Shown piece after piece: positions 4,283-6,553 of a stretch of DNA of 6,553 nucleotides. Under the pieces are notes generated by a model. It made no database searches. It was not told the origin of the DNA and saw nothing but the letters and a program-made list of their open reading frames with translations. The DNA comes from Oscillospiraceae bacterium (GTDB lineage Bacteria > Bacillota > Clostridia > Oscillospirales > Ruminococcaceae). Positions within the stretch are counted from its first letter, which is position 1; the number at the start of each line of letters is the position of its first letter. Both the position numbers and the translations under genes were made by a program. Location: the NCBI GenBank assembly GCA_017440425.1, contig JAFSHJ010000323.1, positions 1-6,553 on the forward strand, read 5' to 3'.

Positions 4283-5219
4283 AATTGCTGCAATAATGCT
4301 GACAGCGGTGCTGCTGTTGGCATTTTGCGGTTGTTCGGCAGAAAACGGCGGTGAAATGGCAGAAGATGCCGTCACGTTTACGGATGCTCTGGGCAGAGAG
4401 GTGTCGGTGCACAGGTCGCCCCAAAGGGTGGCGGCGCTGATCGGGAGCTTTGCGGATGTCTGGGTGCTTGCAGGCGGCAGCATCTGTGCAGCTGCAGAGG
4501 ATGCGTGGGAGGATTTCGGGATGGAGGCTGAGGATGCAGTCAACATTGGCGGAGCTCATTCACCAAGTCTTGAGCTGCTGCTGTCGGCAGAACCAGAATT
4601 TGTAATAGCAAGCGCATCAACGGCGGCCGATGTTGAAATGCTGGATAGTCTGGAAAGTGCAGGCATCCCCGTTGCTTATTTCGATGTGGATAATTTTGGA
4701 GATTATCTGCAAATGCTGGATATCTGCACCGATATAACCGGCCGCAAAGACCTCTATGAGCAAAACGGAACGGCTGTCCAAAAGGAGATAACGGAACTCA
4801 AAGAGGAATTTGCAAAGGCAAACCTTACAGAACGGGAGAAAACCGTGCTGCTTGTGCGTGTATCATCGGGAAGCATAAAGGCAAAGGGCAGCGAGGGTAC
4901 TGTTTTGGGTGAGATGCTGGCAGATATGGGCTGCATCAACATTGCGGACAGCCAAACAGCTCTGCTGGAAACGCTTAATGCAGAGAGCATAATCGGCTGT
5001 GAGCCCTACCGCATTTTTGCGGTGACAATGGGCAGCGACAGCCAAAAGGCAACGGATAACCTGAACAGAATGCTGGAAGATAACCCTGCCTGGGGCAGTC
5101 TGGAGGCTGTGGAGCAGGGGCGGGTTCATTTGATGGAACGGGAACTTTTTAATCTTAAACCAAACAAAAGATGGGCAGAAGCGTATGAAAAACTTATGGG
5201 TGTGCTGCTTGAAAAATAA
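4272..5219 (+). CDS. ABC importer substrate-binding lipoprotein (Fe-chelate/corrinoid type)
   Basis: This 315-residue extracytoplasmic binding protein belongs to the Peripla_BP_2 (FepB/BtuF-like) family and delivers iron chelates, haem or cobalamin to the adjacent permease. It begins MKNKIAAIMLTAVLLLAF, a lipoprotein signal, with Cys19 or Cys21 as the lipid anchor; the box LAFCGC is ambiguous. Family hallmarks follow: VTFTDALGREVSVHRSPQRVAAL, the GGAHSPSLELLLSAEPEFVIA segment, and a late W-G-S-L-E-A-V-E-Q-G-R-V stretch. I chose the TTG at 4272, which has GGAAAAG at 4258-4264 seven bases ahead and overlaps the reductase gene by 11 bases. An in-frame ATG at 4254 (MWKRNSLKNK...) has no ribosome site but remains possible. 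The ligand cannot be told from sequence. Confidence 0.9.
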   Translation: MKNKIAAIMLTAVLLLAFCGCSAENGGEMAEDAVTFTDALGREVSVHRSPQRVAALIGSFADVWVLAGGSICAAAEDAWEDFGMEAEDAVNIGGAHSPSLELLLSAEPEFVIASASTAADVEMLDSLESAGIPVAYFDVDNFGDYLQMLDICTDITGRKDLYEQNGTAVQKEITELKEEFAKANLTEREKTVLLVRVSSGSIKAKGSEGTVLGEMLADMGCINIADSQTALLETLNAESIIGCEPYRIFAVTMGSDSQKATDNLNRMLEDNPAWGSLEAVEQGRVHLMERELFNLKPNKRWAEAYEKLMGVLLEK

Positions 5220-6216
5220 CAACAGAATACCGATGATCTATATCCTGGGTGTTTTTCTCCTGCTTGCCGCTGCGGTTTTGGGTGCTGCGCTGGGCAGCAC
5301 GGCGGTGTCCTTGAGGGATTTGACCGAAGCATTTAAGAGCGGATGGAGCGAAACCGCAGCAGGACGCATCTTTTTGTATGTCCGGCTGCCGAGAACGGCT
5401 GCGGCAGTTGTCTGCGGAGCTGCACTCTCGGTTTCGGGTGCGGTCATACAGGGTGTGCTTGCCAACAGACTGGCATCTCCAAGCATCATTGGTGTTAATG
5501 CCGGTGCGGGACTTGCTGTCACGGTTTGTGCCGCAATGGGATTTTACGGCGGATGGATAACCTCCGGTTTTGCATTTGCGGGTGCTTTTGCCACCGTTAT
5601 GGCGGTGAGCCTCGCATCCCGAAAATGGGGCGCATCACGGGGCACCGTCATACTGATAGGTGTTGCTGCCAACAGTTTACTTGGCGCTTTTTCGGATAGC
5701 ATAGTCACCCTCATTCCCGATGCGGGGGTGATGAGCAACGATTTCAAAATAGGCGAACTTTCGTCGGTGTCGGCGCAGCGGCTGCTGCCTGCCGCAATTT
5801 TAACTGCGGCAACGGCAGCTGTGCTTTTAACTCTCTCCAACGAGCTGGACGTTCTGACTTTGGGAGAGGAGCAGGCAAAATCTTTGGGGCTTAACGTTTC
5901 GTTGATGCGCACGGTGTTTTTGATGCTTGCGGCGCTGCTGGCAGGCTGTGCCGTCAGCCTTGCGGGACTTTTATCCTTTGTGGGGCTCATCGTGCCACAC
6001 ATCGTAAAACGGGTTGCGGGCAGCAGGTCTCTGCACCTTATGGGACTCAGCGCTTTGTATGGCGGTGCATTCGTCTGCATCTGCGACACATTGGCAAGGA
6101 CGCTGTTTTCACCCTATGAAATTCCCGTTGGCATCATTATGGCGTTTTTGGGTGCACCCTTCTTTGTGTTCATCCTTGTCAAAGGGAAGGGAGGGCACGG
6201 CAATGATAGAGCTTAA
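5209..6216 (+). CDS. ABC importer permease, FecCD/BtuC family
   Basis: This 335-residue polytopic inner-membrane subunit is one half of the homodimeric channel of a type II importer. Family signatures, in order, are RLPR (59-62), GAALSVSGAVIQGVLANRLA followed by SPSIIGVNAGAG (70-101), the ATPase-contacting loop LTLGEEQAKSLG (216-227), GLLSFVGLIVPHIVKR (253-268) and EIPVGIIMAFLGAPFFVFIL (304-323). Hydrophobic segments span the whole length, as expected for about ten helices. The TTG at 5209 lies in the same context as the lipoprotein start (TTGAARAATAA) and gives an 11-base overlap. An in-frame ATG at 5185 would add eight residues and overlap by 35. Neither has a clear Shine-Dalgarno, so translation is probably coupled. 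Confidence 0.93.
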   Translation: MKNNNRIPMIYILGVFLLLAAAVLGAALGSTAVSLRDLTEAFKSGWSETAAGRIFLYVRLPRTAAAVVCGAALSVSGAVIQGVLANRLASPSIIGVNAGAGLAVTVCAAMGFYGGWITSGFAFAGAFATVMAVSLASRKWGASRGTVILIGVAANSLLGAFSDSIVTLIPDAGVMSNDFKIGELSSVSAQRLLPAAILTAATAAVLLTLSNELDVLTLGEEQAKSLGLNVSLMRTVFLMLAALLAGCAVSLAGLLSFVGLIVPHIVKRVAGSRSLHLMGLSALYGGAFVCICDTLARTLFSPYEIPVGIIMAFLGAPFFVFILVKGKGGHGNDRA

Positions 6217-6553
6217 AAACATATCTGCGGGTTACGGCGGCAAAACGGTGATAGAGCAGATATCGCTTGCGCTGCAAAAGGGCAGGCTTGTTTCGGTGGT
6301 GGGTCCAAACGGGGCAGGCAAAAGCACCCTCATTAAATGTGCCGCAGGAATTATGACTCCGATGAGCGGAGAAATTTTTGCGGAAGGAAAAGCTGCCGCA
6401 GATTTTTCACGCACAGAATATGCACGCCGTGTGGCATATCTGCCGCAGGGCAGAAACCTGCCGGAGATGACGGTGCAGCAGCTTGTGCTCCACGGCAGAT
6501 TCCCCTATCTCAGCTATCCGCGGAGATATACCGCAGGGGACCGCAAAATTGCC
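6203..6553 (+). CDS. ABC importer ATPase, FecE/BtuD-like (partial)
   Basis: This is the first 117 residues of the cytoplasmic ATP-binding subunit; the rest lies beyond the window end. It starts MIELKNISAGYGGKTVIEQI with the aromatic A-loop Tyr11. Walker A is GPNGAGKST at residues 34-42, and the Q-loop glutamine is Gln82 in VAYLPQ. The segment LPEMTVQQLVLHGRFPYLSY is typical of ATPases that serve FecCD permeases. The signature motif, Walker B and H-loop are not in view. ATG 6203 overlaps the permease stop by 14 bases and has GAGGG at 6191-6195 seven bases ahead, the clearest ribosome site among the transporter genes. Confidence 0.95.
   Translation, partial: MIELKNISAGYGGKTVIEQISLALQKGRLVSVVGPNGAGKSTLIKCAAGIMTPMSGEIFAEGKAAADFSRTEYARRVAYLPQGRNLPEMTVQQLVLHGRFPYLSYPRRYTAGDRKIA

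Overview
The window looks like chromosomal DNA from a spore-forming anaerobe of the Clostridia. This rests on spoIVB (a peptidase found only in endospore formers), an EndoA-type MazF toxin of the Firmicutes kind, extended -10 promoters, strong GGAGG-type ribosome sites with some TTG starts, and a siroheme/ferredoxin-type reductase. The genus cannot be told from the sequence. No transposase, integrase, tRNA, rRNA or CRISPR array was seen.

Layout. (1) 13-384, minus strand: a complete MazF/EndoA mRNA interferase with both catalytic residues and no antitoxin gene upstream. (2) 385-753: a 369-base gap between divergent genes, without a convincing gene but with several short dyads. (3) 754-1923: SpoIVB, followed by a strong hairpin terminator (1923-1959). 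Its right arm doubles as the -35 box of the next promoter (1948-1975). (4) 2034-3222: a small two-helix membrane protein with an N-terminal zinc ribbon, a possible 22-codon reading frame joined to it by an ATGA overlap, and a GNAT acetyltransferase starting at TTG. (5) 3223-3376: a spacer with a possible 17-residue, five-cysteine peptide, a second promoter much like the first, and a leader hairpin. (6) 3377 to the window end: an operon of four overlapping genes. These are a nitrite/sulfite reductase-like iron-sulfur protein and the binding lipoprotein, permease and (cut off by the window end) ATPase of an iron-chelate/corrinoid/haem-type ABC importer.

How it works together. The last four genes overlap by about 11, 11 and 14 bases, so they are almost certainly co-transcribed and translationally coupled. 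A predicted siroheme/[4Fe-4S] enzyme is thus made together with a FecBCD/BtuFCD-type importer. The substrate cannot be read from the sequence. Iron or a tetrapyrrole is a reasonable inference. The upstream genes (toxin, sporulation protease, membrane protein, acetyltransferase) show no clear functional link to this operon.

The points most worth a second look are the reductase-importer coupling, the Cys-rich short frame in front of it, the terminator that contains a promoter element, the two near-copy promoter modules, and the apparently antitoxin-less MazF whose own message ends in a UACAU cleavage motif.
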